From G965218495 sp965262785 (GTDB lineage Bacteria; Bacteroidota; Rhodothermia; Rhodothermales; Bin80): 64,000 nt of DNA. Made by a program: the position numbers and the translations under genes. Below the pieces are notes generated by a model that did not search any database, had not been told where the DNA came from, and saw only the letters and a program-made list of their open reading frames with translations. The DNA is taken from contig OZ253559.1 in assembly GCA_965262785.1 (NCBI GenBank), positions 2,542,001 through 2,606,000 on the forward strand, read 5' to 3'. The stretch's first letter is position 1. Every line of letters starts with the position of its first letter. This document shows positions 63,371 through 64,000 of this stretch, one piece after another.

Positions 63371-64000
63371 ATGGCACGACCTGTTACGCTATTTACTGGT
63401 CAGTGGGCGGACCTTCCGCTCAAGACACTGGCCGCCAAAGCGGCTGCGTGGGGTTTTGACGGCTTGGAGTTGGCCTGTTGGGGCGACCACTTCGATGTGG
63501 CACGCGCCCTCAATGAGGAGAGCTATTGCCAAGGGCAGCGTGAACTGTTGGCACGTCATAACCTGTCGCTATTTGCGATCAGCAACCACCTTGTTGGTCA
63601 GGCGGTTTGTGACACAATTGATGTGCGACACAAGAGCATCCTGCCACCCCACGTCTGGGGAGACGGCAACCCCGAAGGGGTGCGTCAGCGCGCTTCGGAG
63701 GAGATGATGCAAACTGCGCGCGCTGCGGCGCGCCTGGGAGTCAAGGTGGTAAATGGCTTTACCGGCAGCAGCATTTGGCCGCTGCTATACTCGTTTCCAC
63801 CCAATGTGCCTGGGATGATCGAAGCCGGATACAAGGACTTCGCAACCCGGTGGAACCCCATCTTGGACGTGTTTGATGAGGTAGGCGTAAAGTTCGGACT
63901 GGAAGTTCATCCTACTGAAATCGCTTTTGACATTACCAGTGCCCATCGCGCGCTGGACGCGATTGGCCACCGTGAGGCATTTGGATTCAACTACGACCCA
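63371..64000 (+). CDS. sugar phosphate isomerase/epimerase, partial (runs off the window)
   Basis: The first 210 codons of a TIM-barrel isomerase, open to the last base. It starts MARPVTLFTGQWADLP and shows AWGFDGLELACWGDHFDV, LLARHNLSLFAISNHLVGQAV, ARLGVKVVNGFTGSSIW and GLEVHPTEIAFDI, the last with the metal-binding Glu and His. Unlike the upstream isomerase it has no leader, so it should work in the cytoplasm. It is 13 bases after the Gfo/Idh/MocA gene and clearly part of the same operon. Confidence 0.9.
   Translation, partial: MARPVTLFTGQWADLPLKTLAAKAAAWGFDGLELACWGDHFDVARALNEESYCQGQRELLARHNLSLFAISNHLVGQAVCDTIDVRHKSILPPHVWGDGNPEGVRQRASEEMMQTARAAARLGVKVVNGFTGSSIWPLLYSFPPNVPGMIEAGYKDFATRWNPILDVFDEVGVKFGLEVHPTEIAFDITSAHRALDAIGHREAFGFNYDP

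Noticed and set aside
1..64000. CRISPR arrays, rRNA operons, prophage
   Set aside because: No regularly spaced direct repeats, no rRNA signatures and no phage structural genes were seen; the holin-like gene at 38.3 kb is a chromosomal envelope protein by context.

Overview
This 64 kb window looks like a chromosomal segment of a bacterium from the Rhodothermota/Bacteroidota side of the tree. The evidence is indirect: TonB-type barrels with a carboxypeptidase-like N-terminal domain, an HU domain fused to a SPOR domain, LuxE/LuxC-like genes without luxAB, DUF1080 and PVC-type cytochrome proteins, TIM-barrel sugar isomerases with Tat-like lipoprotein leaders, and many GTG/TTG starts. No rRNA or taxon-specific marker is present, so this placement is inference. 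The window mixes a conserved core (about 28-54 kb) with two accessory, IS-marked flanks.

Left flank (1-28 kb). It opens with a frameshifted IS5-type transposase remnant and katG, then a decayed C-terminal part of a TonB-dependent receptor (3.4-4.18 kb) and an N-formylglutamate-amidohydrolase-like lipoprotein. A sialic-acid locus follows: a GH33 sialidase, a fusion of a Kelch/NanM-like propeller to a sodium:solute symporter, and an N-acetylneuraminate lyase. The fusion gene is split in its last coding segment by a 1406-bp ISL3-type element with an 8-bp target duplication; its missing 3' end lies intact beyond the element. Next comes a pair predicted to convert trans-3-hydroxy-L-proline to L-proline (a proline-racemase-fold dehydratase with Thr in place of the second Cys, and an OCD-family reductase), then an M1 aminopeptidase. 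Facing it on the minus strand is a three-gene envelope set (Spy-like protein, TonB-type barrel, CBM9-like lipoprotein), all with R/G- or R/D-rich low-complexity segments. A second minus-strand run holds HU, membrane HU-SPOR, a doubly disrupted SIS-domain gene and a ROK protein; a 1449-bp IS sits just upstream of HU.

Core (28-54 kb). These genes are almost all on the plus strand and tightly packed or overlapping: PfkB kinase, heme lipoprotein, folB, maf (minus), ParA, penicillin acylase, NSS symporter, redoxin, LuxE-like, LuxC-like, holin-like and DUF883-like membrane proteins, adk, polyprenyl synthase, phosphoglucose/phosphomannose isomerase, a large metalloprotease/TolB/barrel protein, a PQQ-propeller lipoprotein, a PEGA protein, cvpA and sbcC. 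A second, apparently identical ISL3-type copy in opposite orientation separates sbcC from a MerR regulator, tRNA-Pro(GGG) and a RodZ-like protein.

Right flank (53.7-64 kb). A ROK kinase and a DUF1080 (3-keto-disaccharide hydrolase-like) protein form a minus-strand pair. A Doc toxin-antitoxin module and a broken IS1595-type transposase follow. Then comes a divergent sugar-oxidation cluster: PVC-type cytochrome/HEAT lipoprotein on one side; gluconate-2-dehydrogenase subunit 3, two TIM-barrel sugar isomerases (the last cut by the window end) and a Gfo/Idh/MocA oxidoreductase on the other. Together these fit a 3-keto-glycoside breakdown route.

Overall the window suggests a heterotrophic scavenger of glycans and matrix-derived amino acids whose accessory regions are being rearranged and eroded by insertion sequences.
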